Shown here in pieces: positions 21,059 through 31,343 of a stretch of DNA of 64,000 nt. How positions within the stretch are numbered: the stretch's first letter is position 1; every line of letters starts with the position of its first letter. This stretch comes from Gracilariopsis chorda. Its lineage: Eukaryota > Rhodophyta > Florideophyceae > Gracilariales > Gracilariaceae. The stretch is taken from the NCBI GenBank assembly GCA_003194525.1, contig NBIV01000003.1, forward strand, positions 248,001 to 312,000, given 5' to 3'. The translations under genes were made by a program, and so were the position numbers. The notes under the pieces are model-generated. The model was not told the origin of the DNA, made no database searches, and worked only from the letters and a program-made list of their open reading frames with translations.

Positions 21059-21858
21059 CTGAAGTGCAATGCCCTCAGCGAGGGATTCTTGGTACTTGGT
21101 TGGTTTCCCGAATGTTTCGGTAATGTAGTCATTGCATGAAATACGACCACTAATAGTGGATTTGACACGTGGGACACGGAAAAGTGAATTGGCGGTTGGC
21201 CACAGTAGTGGGCATGAACCACCAAAGTGAAGTAATTTAGTTAATTCTATTCATTATTCATTATTTTTACACCCATTTCTGGGATGGTTAGTACTTAGTG
21301 CGCTGGCGGGTTGCCGTGGCTCAAGTAAACCTTCCCCAAAAAGGGACCCCAACCTGGGGAATTGGCTCTAGACCTCACCGCCTTCGCGTGTTCTCTACTC
21401 CTCTTTGGAGGGAAGCACCGTCGCGTACGGGAAGTCTAACCCCCTTGCCTATCTACAGGACCCTAGTATTCGGATTGTTATTCCAGCTTTCTTGGTGTTC
21501 GCCTTGTATAAGGTTTATTTACCGGCACTGCCGTTAGTCCTCATCATGACACTCATGACTCAGCTCCCCCTTATTTTTCCCTTTACAGGGTGGCTTTCCC
21601 GCTACCCACGGCTCGTGTTCGCGCGTGCCACTAACGTGGAAACCTCACCTCTCTAGAGGACGACCATCCCCATACACCGCTTTTGCGGATACCCAATTCT
21701 TGCCTCAACCTCCCTGCGCAAGTCGCGACGACATAGTCGTGCCACTCCTGGGAGGCCTTTACACAACTGGGCTCACCTCTAACGAGGATAGATCCCGAAC
21801 GTCTTTCGGTGCACTCCCGCTTCCGAGCATTGCACTACACCAGCCTCTAGAGAAACAT
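21059..21858 (+). repeat. Diverged gypsy LTR plus leader
   Basis: Starting at TGAAGTGC, this aligns along most of its length with the minus strand of 5983 down to about 5140, including ACACGTGGGACACGG, CCAACCTGGGGAATTGG and CGAACGTCTTTCGG. It is clearly more diverged than the two copies at 5 and 13 kb are from each other. It is in plus orientation and follows directly on the decayed pogo-like gene. Many short hairpins are retained with changed stem sequences (see findings). Confidence 0.85.
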
Positions 21859-22320
21859 ATGACAAGCGCAAGCAAAGAAGAACAGTCAGGCGTCAGCATG
21901 AAAGCTCTTCTAGTGGCTTTTGAGAGACAACACCGTAGCTTACTCCGTGATGCCATTGTGCAAGAGAGCGGGCATGTGCAAATTGATACGAGCGCAGGTT
22001 CTCATATCACGTCCGTAGCCGTTATAGAGGCTTTGAACAAACGTCTTGAAAAGCAAAGGAACGAGAAGCGTGACAAAAGAGCAAGAAGACAAGCCGCGGC
22101 TTACAAGGAACCGAAACGCGATGTCAGACGTCTCGGACAGCTCGCTGCACAACGTCGTATTCGTCGTAGTTGTTTGACTGAGTATCATAAACAGAGGCTG
22201 CGCATGCGTCGAGCAAAGGCTAAGACGCAGGACACTAAGGCGCGCACTGCGCTTTTGGGTCGTGTTAGCGGAGTTGTTGCTCCGGATAGCGAGGAAGAGT
22301 CAGACGGTGGTATGGTGTGA
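21859..22320 (+). CDS. Basic ORF of unknown function following an LTR leader
   Basis: The frame is open from 21625 through the leader. The Met at 21859 comes right after homology to the other leaders ends and gives 153 residues. Residues 50-115 are extremely basic and probably helical (KRLEKQRNEKRDKRARRQAAAY, VRRLGQLAAQRRIRRS). The C-terminus is acidic (PDSEEESDGGMV). No known domain is recognised. In the other copies the leader is followed by RT instead, so this could be a gag-like or nucleic-acid-binding protein of a different family member, or captured DNA. No second LTR or polypurine tract was found after it. Confidence 0.45.
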   Translation: MTSASKEEQSGVSMKALLVAFERQHRSLLRDAIVQESGHVQIDTSAGSHITSVAVIEALNKRLEKQRNEKRDKRARRQAAAYKEPKRDVRRLGQLAAQRRIRRSCLTEYHKQRLRMRRAKAKTQDTKARTALLGRVSGVVAPDSEEESDGGMV

Positions 22321-22621
22321 CTGCCGTTCACTAAACGGTCACCCATTGAAACGCACGCCTATTTCTTGTCGCTATTGGAAACCATCAATTTGCAGGCTTT
22401 TAGAGCCACTTTGTTTGCTCTGTGGTTTTACATGAATTAAACGTTGGTTTGTGTCGAAAATTAAGTGGTTTAATGTTGATTGTGTCCCGCATGTAGTGAA
22501 AGTTAGACCAGAATTATTGTATTGGTTATGGAGTTGTTTATGTTTTAGTGCAGGTGCTCCGCCAAAACTACGGAAGTTGTCGAATTAAGGGCTGAACGTA
22601 TACGACCGTCAGGCTCATTTC
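22321..22621. other. Anonymous gap
   Basis: AT-rich sequence without recognisable coding between the basic ORF and the Harbinger transposase. The left end of the Harbinger element may be here but was not identified. Confidence 0.4.
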
Positions 22622-23802
22622 GTGAAGGCAGCACAGTACAACTTTACGAAGACTGCTTGTGGCGGTCGAGCGTACTCCCTCGGAGTGGTCGTTAGAGCAA
22701 TGTGGAAACGCCTCCATCGAGAGCCGCAATTTGCATTCTCAAGCTCAGGAGTCTTACTTTTTCTTGCGTCGCGCGTTGAAAGGGATCTACGCAAACACGA
22801 GCGCATACTGCAGCGTTGCAATCACATCTCCAGCAGCAATTTTTCGGTCAGCTACAACGATTATGGCGATCAAAATTGGTTCTACAAATTTCGTTTTACT
22901 CGGCATGACGTGCAGCGGATAAGTGCTGCAGTGGCGTGGCCATCGCACCGGACAAATACAACCCGCAACTACTACAGCTTCACTCCAATTCTCGAAACTG
23001 ACATGGTTCTGCGTCGAATGCCCTCTCCTGCGCGATGGGTGGATCTGGAGTTTCAGTTTGGGAAATAGCGCCCTCACCTCTCAAAAAATTATTGGGAGAC
23101 GCTAAAGGTTGTGTGGAATACACACCACTCTCTCATGACTAGTATTCCGCCGTCTTTTATTGGGACACATGCGACGCATTACGCAGTTGCTATTCACAAG
23201 AAGTCACAGAGACTAACTAACTGTTTTGGCTTTCTTGATGGTACCATAATTAAAATAGCAAGACCGAAGGGAAACTAACGTCAACGTGTGGTGTAAAATG
23301 GCCACAAGCCAATGCACACCTGCAAATATCAAGCTGTCAACACGCCTGACGGCTTGATACTACACGCATATGGCATTATTGAGGGCAGGCGTCACGACTG
23401 GACACTGTACGTGCGCAGTGCGCTCGACGACGTACTGCCGTCAGTGCTACAGATTGGTGGTTGGAGGTATTGTGCGTACGGTGACTCGGGTTACAATAGA
23501 CGTTGGTACCTCGAGGTGCCGTTTCAAGGTTCCTCGCTGAAGCGAGCGCAGAGGCCTTCAACAAGGCCATGTCTTCGACAAAGGTAACGGTGGAGTGAAT
23601 ATTAAAGGAGGTGAAAATGCACTCTACTATTGTAGATTTCAAGCAAAAGATGAGGCAACTGGAGAGTCCTATCGCGTGGTTTTTTTTTTGTGCTGCATGG
23701 TTCTTAGCTACTGCTGGAACTGTTTTTATGAAACCAGATATTGCGGTTCTTCAATTGCCTAGGCCATCCCTTGAGTCTTATCTTAGCATTAAAACAGGAT
23801 AA
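22622..23802 (+). pseudogene. PIF/Harbinger transposase
   Basis: The 5' frame (22622-23068) ends with FYKFRFTRHDVQRISAAVAW and ILETDMVLRRMPSPARWVDLEFQFGK, matching the region ahead of the DDE domain. Catalytic motifs follow: CFGFLDGTIIKIARPKG (first Asp, near 23230), then after stops YQAVNTPDGLILHAYGIIEGRRHDW and YGDSGYNRRWYLEVPFQGSSL (second Asp). The 3' end is FNKAMSSTKVTVE, a stop, then VDFKQKMRQLESP. Several stops and at least one frameshift inactivate it. It acts with a Myb-like partner, encoded convergently just downstream. Confidence 0.85.
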
Positions 23803-24871
23803 AGTGCGTTATAGCGGTGTAGAGACGTTCACGGATTGGCGAGCAACAGTATTTCTCAAGCTCCTCCAAATAGGACTTTAATAACGATTTGCGGCACTTC
23901 TATTTCACTTGCACAGCACCAAAATAAGCCTGCAGCTTTGTCAGCTCCATTTAACTGTTCTCTTGTCTTTCCAAACGATGTTCCTCTCGATCCTTGCAGC
24001 ACGTCTCATTTTTCATTGAACTTGTGCCACTCTAATTGCAACTGCTCACGCTCTGAGTCAACTGGTGCCATGTCGGACTGCTTGAGAGACTCACCAAACG
24101 CTGCCAATTCCCCACCAATTCCTCCACCGCGCACCTTTCTGCGATTGTTGTGATTCTTTGGATCACCACCTGAGTCACTCCCGGAGCGTTCTTCCTTGCT
24201 CCTGTAATCTGCAAAGAGCTCTTTCATTCTGGATAACGACGCTGCAACAATGTTTTTCCGATTCTTTCCTTCTCTTCCTCCTCTTTGGCAATTGTCTCCC
24301 TCTTCGCGCGGTTCTCCTTCTTGAAGTCATCTTTGGCTTTATGCATCTGTAATAGTAGCTTCTTGAGCTCATAGAACGCCCCATATTCTATGCCCGACCT
24401 TAAATAAGTTAAAACTTCCTCAATATCGAAAACTTCCTGTTAAAGATCATAGTGGTCTTGGCACTGTTTCCACTTGAGGTTAAACGTCAATGTGAGGTTA
24501 TTATTGCAGGGATACATAAGAAGTTTCTACGAGGCTCTTGTTTGGCCGTACGGTGCGATGTGCGCCGTTGCTGCCGCAACTTCGCGCACATAAAGTAAGT
24601 TTTTAGTAGTGGTGTACTTCGAACGACGACCGCTATTTGTAAGGCGATCATCCGTTCCAATGAGAGTGCCAGCAGCCATAGAATAGGAAGAGTGCGCAGA
24701 TTTAAGTGCAACAGCAGCCTTGGCTGGTGGGAGAACATGGTGAGTAGGGGTAGCAGGCCGAATGGGAGGATGTTGTGGTGTGAGACTGGATGAAATTGCG
24801 TCGCTAGCCGTCACACTAGCCATAGCGCAGCTGTGTGGTTTAGTAGTGGTGTTGGTTCTTTGGGGATGCAT
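23803..24871 (-). pseudogene. Harbinger-associated Myb/SANT-like protein
   Basis: From 24871 on the minus strand, a Ser/Thr/Pro-rich start leads to GRRSKYTTTKNLLYVREVAAA (first SANT-like helix), then HIAPYGQTRAS and a stop. In the same frame come LKWKQCQDHYDL, a stop, and LTYLRSGIEYGAFYELKKLLLQM. The K-W-K-x-x-Q-D and S-G-I-E motifs and the distal coiled-coil-like basic/acidic segments (RKVRGGGIGGELAAFGESL, SEREQLQLEWHKFNE) fit the Myb/SANT-like DNA-binding proteins encoded by Harbinger elements. At least two stops and one frame change are present. It converges tail-to-tail with the transposase. Confidence 0.6.
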
Positions 24872-26369
24872 GGTATAAGGAAGAGCGCAGGGGGGACCTG
24901 TGTTTGCTTTCTCCTACCTCCCGCCAAAATCAATTACTCACGCTTCTCTTGCTTTCTCACAGACTCGTGACTAACTGGGCACATTTCAGCCTGGTTTGTC
25001 ACGAGTGCAAAGCAGGATTCCGTAAAAGGGCTTGCAGTGTAAATTCTTGTACCGAAATGTTGCAGTTGGGAAATTCATTTCCTCAGGCGTACGGTCACTA
25101 TTGTCTGATAAAAAACTGTAAATAAATTTGTGTTCTGTAGCCTTTTAATAAGTATTTGCACTGCTACTACTAGACAAGTCTGTTACAATGTAGTAAACAA
25201 AAGCAAGAATCGATAGTTTACGCCAGTAAAGAAATGTGTATAAGAGATCTCTCAAGTTCCCAAATGGGTCAAAAAGTCAGACCAAGCTGCAAGTCGGCCC
25301 AGTCTATTCTCTCTTCAACATCCTTAAGCTTTTGCCTTATTCACTTGTGTATAAACCAGGTACTGCGTTGTGGTCTATAACGACATCTTCTATCATAATT
25401 AGCCTATAATACTCGTAAGGAATTAATTCATATTAACATTGATGTTACAAATGGTAGCATTTCTGCGTGACTAAAGATGGTATTAAGCTATTAGTTGACG
25501 CTGGCGGTGAGTATTTGGAAATGGTTGTTCGTTGGCTACCTTCTATAGTAGATATGAAGCTTTTACCTTCTAAGTGGCTACAATCAACCCATGGAGGTCA
25601 CTACACTACCGAACATCTTGAACGCCTTCGGTTTGAAAGCGCTTTGAAGGTGTTACGTCGCCTCAGCGCGCAAAAGGTTTATTCCAGAACGCTGTTTCAT
25701 TTGCAGTTCTCACTGGAATCCACGATTAACTTCTATTGTTTTCAATAGAAAACTGGAACTGAAATGGTGTACTTTAGGCTTGAGGCACACGTCGAGAAAT
25801 ATATGCCGGTTGCGCTGCGAGATCTTGAACAAATTTGATATTGTAGACTGATCAAAAATGCGTGAGGTGATATGGAGAATTTACAAATGGCATTTTGAAA
25901 ACAGCAAGAAACGAATTATATAGGTTGCCATTGCTTCTTTCTGCTTTTGGCAATTTTTGGTTTGGAACACTGGAGTGATATTAGTAGATACTCTCTGCTA
26001 CATTTATGTTGAGTTCACGTCAATAATTCTTTGGTACACGGTGTTTACGAGTAAGCAAATTTTGCAAGTGTTTATTGACTGTGCTATACGCAAATTGTTT
26101 TGTGTTCACAAACGTTCATACTTCCTTGAAACAAATTGCAGTGGCAACATTTGGATATGAACAGCCACAGATGTTGTTTGACGGTTCACAAACACTGAAG
26201 TAGCGAGTAGATGTACTTATTGTCCTATACGTGTTCAATGATGCACGGACTAGAAAATAATCTAAGACAACAAACATTTGAAAACTGATTATAGAAACTG
26301 TTCAATGGTGACGAACAACTTAGCTCTACAAATCGAATAAAGCCATGAGGATCGAAGTATTGAGTCTTC
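24872..26369. other. Anonymous AT-rich stretch
   Basis: No gene is recognised. A 93-codon frame at 25467-25748 has no motif I know and may be chance. No repeats were seen by eye. Confidence 0.45.
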
Positions 26370-26690
26370 TGAGGCACCGTAGAAGTGAACTATTTGAGCT
26401 AATTTAGGTCATGAAAGGCTACAGAATATCCGACCCACGCCAGATGGGCAGCGGCGATCTTTCTTACATGTTCTGTTGAGCAACGACGGCATTAATAATG
26501 TTGGATGTAATATATCTTTTTTAGCACTTCGAGCTTCCCATCCACCACTCCCGGGAACAGTAAGCATCTTTTGGGTCATCCGGCAGGAACACTGCGGAGC
26601 TCTTGGTGATGGTTTGTTAGCATCCACCATCCCTTTTCCAAACATAAGGATCTGTCGCTTGACAACAACCTAAGAGCGAACAATTATGAA
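26370..26690. repeat. Dispersed repeat, copy 1
   Basis: About 300 bases align with 33785-34105 in the same orientation. Shared blocks include TATTTGAG, GGCTACAG, GGCGATCTTTC, GTAGCACTTC-like and GGTGATGGTTTGTT-like stretches, with similarity of roughly 70% by eye. No coding potential is convincing. Likely an old, unclassified interspersed repeat. Confidence 0.65.
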
Positions 26691-27253
26691 TGTTGAACGT
26701 TTGAATTTCAAAAATATAGGGGACGTTGGCACTCTCTGAGTTTGAATCCTGCGTGACGACATTTCAAGAAGATGTTGTATGAGATACGTTTGGTGATCAG
26801 TAGTATTGCCAGCATGTCAAAAGCACGAACCAGCAGGAGATTGCTTGTAAACTTTAGTTGCCCACGTATATGGTGTGAACAATCAGTCTCTCACTTGTTG
26901 TCTACAGGAGTCGTACTGCAGCGATGACCCCCGCGGATTCTCGTGGAGCGTGCATTACTAAGTTCTCAAGTCTTGTTTACGGTGAATTACAGCATCACTT
27001 AGCAGAGGAATGTTGAGGCAGAATAGAGTATGCTGATGTTCTAATCCAAACACATTGCGTTGAATCAACACAGTTAGAATACCCTTTGTACTCAAATATC
27101 TTGAAAACGAGAGGAACGGTTACCAAGGAAGATACAACTGGCTTCTCCATCAGTTCTGCGCTTCTGTGTTTGTGCTGAAACAGTGACCCTCATCACCTCA
27201 ACAGGTACCAAAGGCGTCTCCTTTAGAGATATGCGATTTTTCCTTTCTTAAAA
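26691..27253. other. Anonymous sequence 3' of a secreted-protein gene
   Basis: No coding sequence is recognised. The part nearest 27253 is presumably the 3' untranslated region of the minus-strand cysteine-rich gene. Confidence 0.45.
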
Positions 27254-28183
27254 TCATGCGCAAACTTTGCAGTCGTTGTTCTCGAGAGCGGTTTTACAGG
27301 TACATTCAGTCGCGCCTCTCGCTGCTTTACTGTCTCCTCCACATCGATAGCACCTTGTTCTCGTGTTCTCAAACGGCATATATTCATCTTCATAGCATTC
27401 TCGACAGTTGCGATCCCAAGGAGCGAAGAATGAACCGGGAGGACACGTTCCACAAGTACCATCCGCCATCTGTATCGTGCCCTCTGCACACGGCCGGAAA
27501 CATTCAGTTGCTGCAGGTCCTGAGGTCGTCGAATGAGGACAGTGTATACAAGGATAATTACCCTTCACAGGCTTAAAGAACCCTTCTTGACACGGTTTGC
27601 AGTTTCCTTGATTTGAATCGTAAGTGGCCCCTGCTGGGCATCTATCGCACTGTCCGTTTATCACTTCTTCACCGGGCTGACATGAAAGACATGTACTCGA
27701 ATTTTGCGGTGCAAGTTGACCTTGTGGACAAGGTTGACATGATAGTTGGGCGGGTTCAGATGTGAAGTAGTTGGCGCGGCAAGCAGCGCAGGCTCTGTAC
27801 GGAAACGGGCCTCTTGAGAAAATAAAGTATGTACCAGGCGGACATGGTTCACATGTTAAGTTTGGGGTTCCCCGCACGTAAATATATCCGGGTTTGCACT
27901 CACATCCGTCTCTTGTTGGAGTAGCGGTCTGGTTTGTGCCGCACGGTGCGCACGATGTGGCGCCAACCGCCTCGGTGAACGAAGTTTCCGGACATGGTAG
28001 ACAACCAGGCTGGTTCGGCTGCGATTGGAAGAATCCTAACGGACACGGAGTACATGCTCCGGAACTATTGAAGAAGCTTCCTGGCGGGCATGGCTGTGCT
28101 GATGAACTCGCGACATAGAGCAACGCGCAGAGCAGAGTACGGTTTTGCCAGTTCATTGGAGTTGGGTTCTGCGATGTTCCCAC
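27254..28183 (-). CDS. Secreted cysteine-rich GCC2/GCC3 (TNFR-like) protein
   Basis: An intact 309-codon frame. A hydrophobic signal peptide (LLCALLYVASSSAQ) is followed by about six or more Cys-rich modules of the type C-PPG-x-F/Y ... C-x-x-C-P-x-G, as in PCPPGSFFNSSGACTPCP and QPCPQGQLAPQNSSTCLSC. This spacing matches the GCC2/GCC3 (ephrin-receptor-like, TNFR-like) repeats of extracellular eukaryotic proteins, which fold by disulphides. N-x-S/T sites are present and there is no transmembrane segment, so it is probably secreted or wall-associated. Met 10 (28156) gives a more typical signal peptide than Met 1. The gene is uninterrupted and divergently paired with a paralogue at 29208. Ligand and role are unknown. 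Confidence 0.85.
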   Translation of the reverse strand: MGTSQNPTPMNWQNRTLLCALLYVASSSAQPCPPGSFFNSSGACTPCPLGFFQSQPNQPGCLPCPETSFTEAVGATSCAPCGTNQTATPTRDGCECKPGYIYVRGTPNLTCEPCPPGTYFIFSRGPFPYRACAACRANYFTSEPAQLSCQPCPQGQLAPQNSSTCLSCQPGEEVINGQCDRCPAGATYDSNQGNCKPCQEGFFKPVKGNYPCIHCPHSTTSGPAATECFRPCAEGTIQMADGTCGTCPPGSFFAPWDRNCRECYEDEYMPFENTRTRCYRCGGDSKAARGATECTCKTALENNDCKVCA

Positions 28184-29207
28184 AAGATCTCCGACGTTCC
28201 GTGAAGCAAATCAATGATATCGAAAGGCGTGGGCGTGAGTGACGAAACGGCTTTTGTGCTTGCCCTTTGCGAGGTGAACATGCAAGGTGGAGCCGGAAAA
28301 TAGAAGAAACAGGCTCGCTCCGTTCGCGTGGATGGTACAGCACGTTCCATGTATTGAAGGTAATGGGACAGGCTTCGTCATCTCCAGATGGGAGTCATGG
28401 TTTTCATGGTTGTCCTATTAACGAAGGCACAGCAGCCCGTCAATGCGTTGCATGCCCAACGTTTTGTTTGAGAAAGAGATTGGAGGGAGTGCACATGCAG
28501 AAATCCAAGCATGGCACGTCTTTGTACCGATGCAGTTCATTTGTGGCGTGCGGCTCTGTTATGCTCTAACGATAATATCACATCACAAAGAGGTAAGCTG
28601 TACGCTGCGGGATACAGTGTACTCGGGGTTTCTAGCTAGGAGGTGCAGATTTCGGACAATGGTTGGAGATTATTGCACCTCCATACCGCAGTCCTGAATG
28701 AAGGTTTCCTGCTCGGTCGGAATAATACGTACCCTTACATGTGTGCCGCGTTGTGTTTCCAAACGATGCCTAAGGTTCGTATTCCTCGTCTTTCAATACA
28801 GTAGTTCGAGTTACAAATCTACAATTGCAATCTCTAAGTGTTTCCTCTTACAACAAAACGTCGCAGATATGGGTAGTGAAGTTAACGAAGGTCTTCGTAA
28901 ATCGCATCGTCATGGTGCAGCGGAGTCTGTCTGTTCTTTTACATCTCGTCAGTGGGGACATTCTTCATCTTATTGGTACAGGTGGTTGCCATTGTTGTTA
29001 ACCGGTAATGAACTTGAGAAAAGAGCTTCCATGTCTTTGGGTGCAGCCCGTCATTTTCTGATCACTTCCGCGCGTCTGATGCTCTGTATCAAGACTGAAG
29101 CGGATATTGATGTGTGTGTGTGTGTGCACTCAAGTCTTGACCAGCTTTCGCTAAGTTTCTCGACTTGGGACGCCCATTTTCAAACTATTCTCTTCTGACT
29201 TGCTACC
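28184..29207. promoter_or_regulatory. Shared intergenic region of a divergent gene pair
   Basis: About 1 kb separates the starts of the two cysteine-rich genes, which point away from each other, so both promoters must lie here. Small frames in it (for example 28698-29198) show no motifs. A GT-dinucleotide run lies at about 29108-29123. No specific promoter element can be supported. Confidence 0.4.
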
Positions 29208-30551
29208 ATGTTAACGACAAAGATTCTTTCGTTATTCCTTATCCTTCCCTTCGTGAATTCGGCGAAGTCAACTACATGTCAACCTGGAACCTTCAAATTG
29301 AACTCTACTTGTCTGTCATGCCCCCCGGCTACATATCAACCACTTTCTGATCAATCCAGCTGCATACCTTGTCCAGAGGGGCAAATCGCACCTTCTGAAG
29401 GCTCTATTGCCTGCACACCCTGTGGAGAAAACGAATTCGTCGTGAGCAATGTGTGTAGTTGCATTCGAGGTACTAGATTTAACCGAACACTTAACCAATG
29501 CCAGCCTTGCCGGCCCGGTACAAGGCACCAAATTGGAGACTATCGTGGCCATTTTCCTTCCGGATGCATACCATGTCCTCCTGGATACTATCAACCACTT
29601 GAAGGCCAGGTTTCTTGCAAAGTATGTCCAGAGGGCCAATTCTCAAGTCAAGGTGCCACATCATGTATTGCATGTCAGAATGGTACGGTTCCGCTAAATC
29701 GTGAAACTCGGTGTGGAAAGTGTCCTCCTGGGTACACATACGAAAAATACTTCTCCGGTGAATGTATAAAATGCATGCAAGGGCAATACAAACCAGAAGC
29801 CGGACAATCTGAATGTTTAAGCTGCCCAGAAGGGCTAAAATCACCGGAAGGGGCTTCAAGATGCGGACCTTTATGCCCAGGAGATGTGTTACCTCTACCG
29901 GATGGAACCTGTTCTCTTGGAATATGTGCGGACGGTACTGCCCCTCTAAGCGATGGGACTTGCGGAAGATGCAGTCCAGGGACGCATTACAACGGCACAA
30001 CGCAGACTTGCGATCAGTGCGGACCGAACTCTTTCACAAACTGCCAGAATCTGCTGGGTTCATGTCACAGATGTCCAGACGCGGAGTTTGCTCTTGAAGG
30101 GGCATCTGAGTGTCGACTGTGTCCCCAAGGAAAGGTTCTCACGCGAAATGGAACATGCGTTACTTGCGGACCAGGGACATGGTACGACCGCAGTACATTG
30201 GAATGCAAGCCGTGCCCTGCGAACCACTTCGGCCCTGGTGGTGACCTCGGTACGGATGAACTTTGCACGAGATGTCAAGAAGGAAGTTTCGCAAGACCGG
30301 GTTCAAGTGAGTGTTTCTATTGTCCATTTGGTGAGGCCTACGATGATACGGTTAAAGAATGTGTCTCCAGTTGTTCAGTGGGTCGTTTCTACTTTCATCA
30401 AGAAGGGCGGTGCAGGCCCTGTTTCAGTGATTCGTTTAAGAACGTAACTGGGCTGCAGGGTTGTACAACATGCCCATTCCGTGCTTCAAGAGGATTCTTG
30501 AGGTCCAACGAGAACCGTACGGCTTGTATTGAGTATGTTGAAACAGAATGA
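29208..30551 (+). CDS. Secreted cysteine-rich GCC2/GCC3 (TNFR-like) protein
   Basis: An intact 447-codon frame with a clean signal peptide (MLTTKILSLFLILPFVNSA). About nine Cys-rich modules follow, such as SCPPATYQPLSDQSSCIPCP, PCPPGYYQPLEGQVSCKVCP and CMQGQYKPEAGQSECLSCP, matching GCC2/GCC3 repeats. It is longer than its divergent neighbour but has the same module type, so the pair probably arose by inverted duplication followed by gain or loss of modules. No transmembrane segment or anchor is visible at the C-terminus (NRTACIEYVETE). Extracellular location is inferred from the signal peptide and cysteines. Function is unknown. Confidence 0.88.
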   Translation: MLTTKILSLFLILPFVNSAKSTTCQPGTFKLNSTCLSCPPATYQPLSDQSSCIPCPEGQIAPSEGSIACTPCGENEFVVSNVCSCIRGTRFNRTLNQCQPCRPGTRHQIGDYRGHFPSGCIPCPPGYYQPLEGQVSCKVCPEGQFSSQGATSCIACQNGTVPLNRETRCGKCPPGYTYEKYFSGECIKCMQGQYKPEAGQSECLSCPEGLKSPEGASRCGPLCPGDVLPLPDGTCSLGICADGTAPLSDGTCGRCSPGTHYNGTTQTCDQCGPNSFTNCQNLLGSCHRCPDAEFALEGASECRLCPQGKVLTRNGTCVTCGPGTWYDRSTLECKPCPANHFGPGGDLGTDELCTRCQEGSFARPGSSECFYCPFGEAYDDTVKECVSSCSVGRFYFHQEGRCRPCFSDSFKNVTGLQGCTTCPFRASRGFLRSNENRTACIEYVETE

Positions 30552-30774
30552 CTGAGATAATCAAAGAGAACCTGCGGGAAGTCAATGCTCTTGTTTCTCT
30601 TGACGGACCTTCCAAGCGAGGTAAACATTTAGTCTTCCAGCCTTCATAGATTCACAAAGATCAAAAGTGGACGTGTTTGCACGGAACCTAAAGTGCATTA
30701 TATACTAGAAAGCACGGGCTTCGCAGCTCAACATGTCACATATTCGTTTCCTTGAACTAGAGACGCCTGAGGTA

Positions 30775-30842
30775 TAAAGCCAACCCTTTATCCTCAATAC
30801 CGGGTTAGAAAGCTAACCCTTTATTCTTAATACCCCTACACC
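30775..30842. repeat. Imperfect two-copy tandem repeat (~34 bp)
   Basis: The block AAAGCCAACCCTTTATCC... followed by TCAATACC recurs immediately as AAAGCTAACCCTTTATTC... followed by TTAATACC, giving two adjacent units of about 34 bases with a few substitutions. Confidence 0.6.
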
Positions 30843-31287
30843 AATGTAGACCTCTACGGGTAGTCTCTGCATTTCGGGCGCTATAGCAACATCATTTGGT
30901 CCTTCGTTGGTGTGCCAGAACAGAAATACACAAAAATATCCTGATTATCTCCGAGAATACTCATTATTGTCCTTCTTCCTTATAGCTCAATGCTAGATCT
31001 TTATTTCTTGGGTAGTGTAGGAGGCACAGAGCGGCAAAAGCCATGTCCTCTGCTGCACCGAAAAGCAACAGCCTGTGGCGTTCAGTAAATTCCAGAATGC
31101 CTCACTGCTCTCACCCCAAGAAACGGAGCTCTTTTCGCGAAGTCAGCTCTTGCTGTATGAACAAGTGCATGCAGCCTTCACAAGGTGGACATATTGTCCT
31201 CATCGCATGAGCGATAGGCACCATTAAAAACCTCCAGACACCTTCACAGAAACCTCATCGGAGAAAAAGCGTGGCCTGGGGAAAAAG

Positions 31288-31343
31288 TATAGTATCACTT
31301 TGCAGACGATCTCAACGGGATCACTTTGCGGACGATCCCGATA
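31288..31343. repeat. Imperfect two-copy tandem repeat (~27 bp)
   Basis: Two adjacent units share ATCACTTTGC[A/G]GACGATC, followed by similar tails. Confidence 0.6.
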
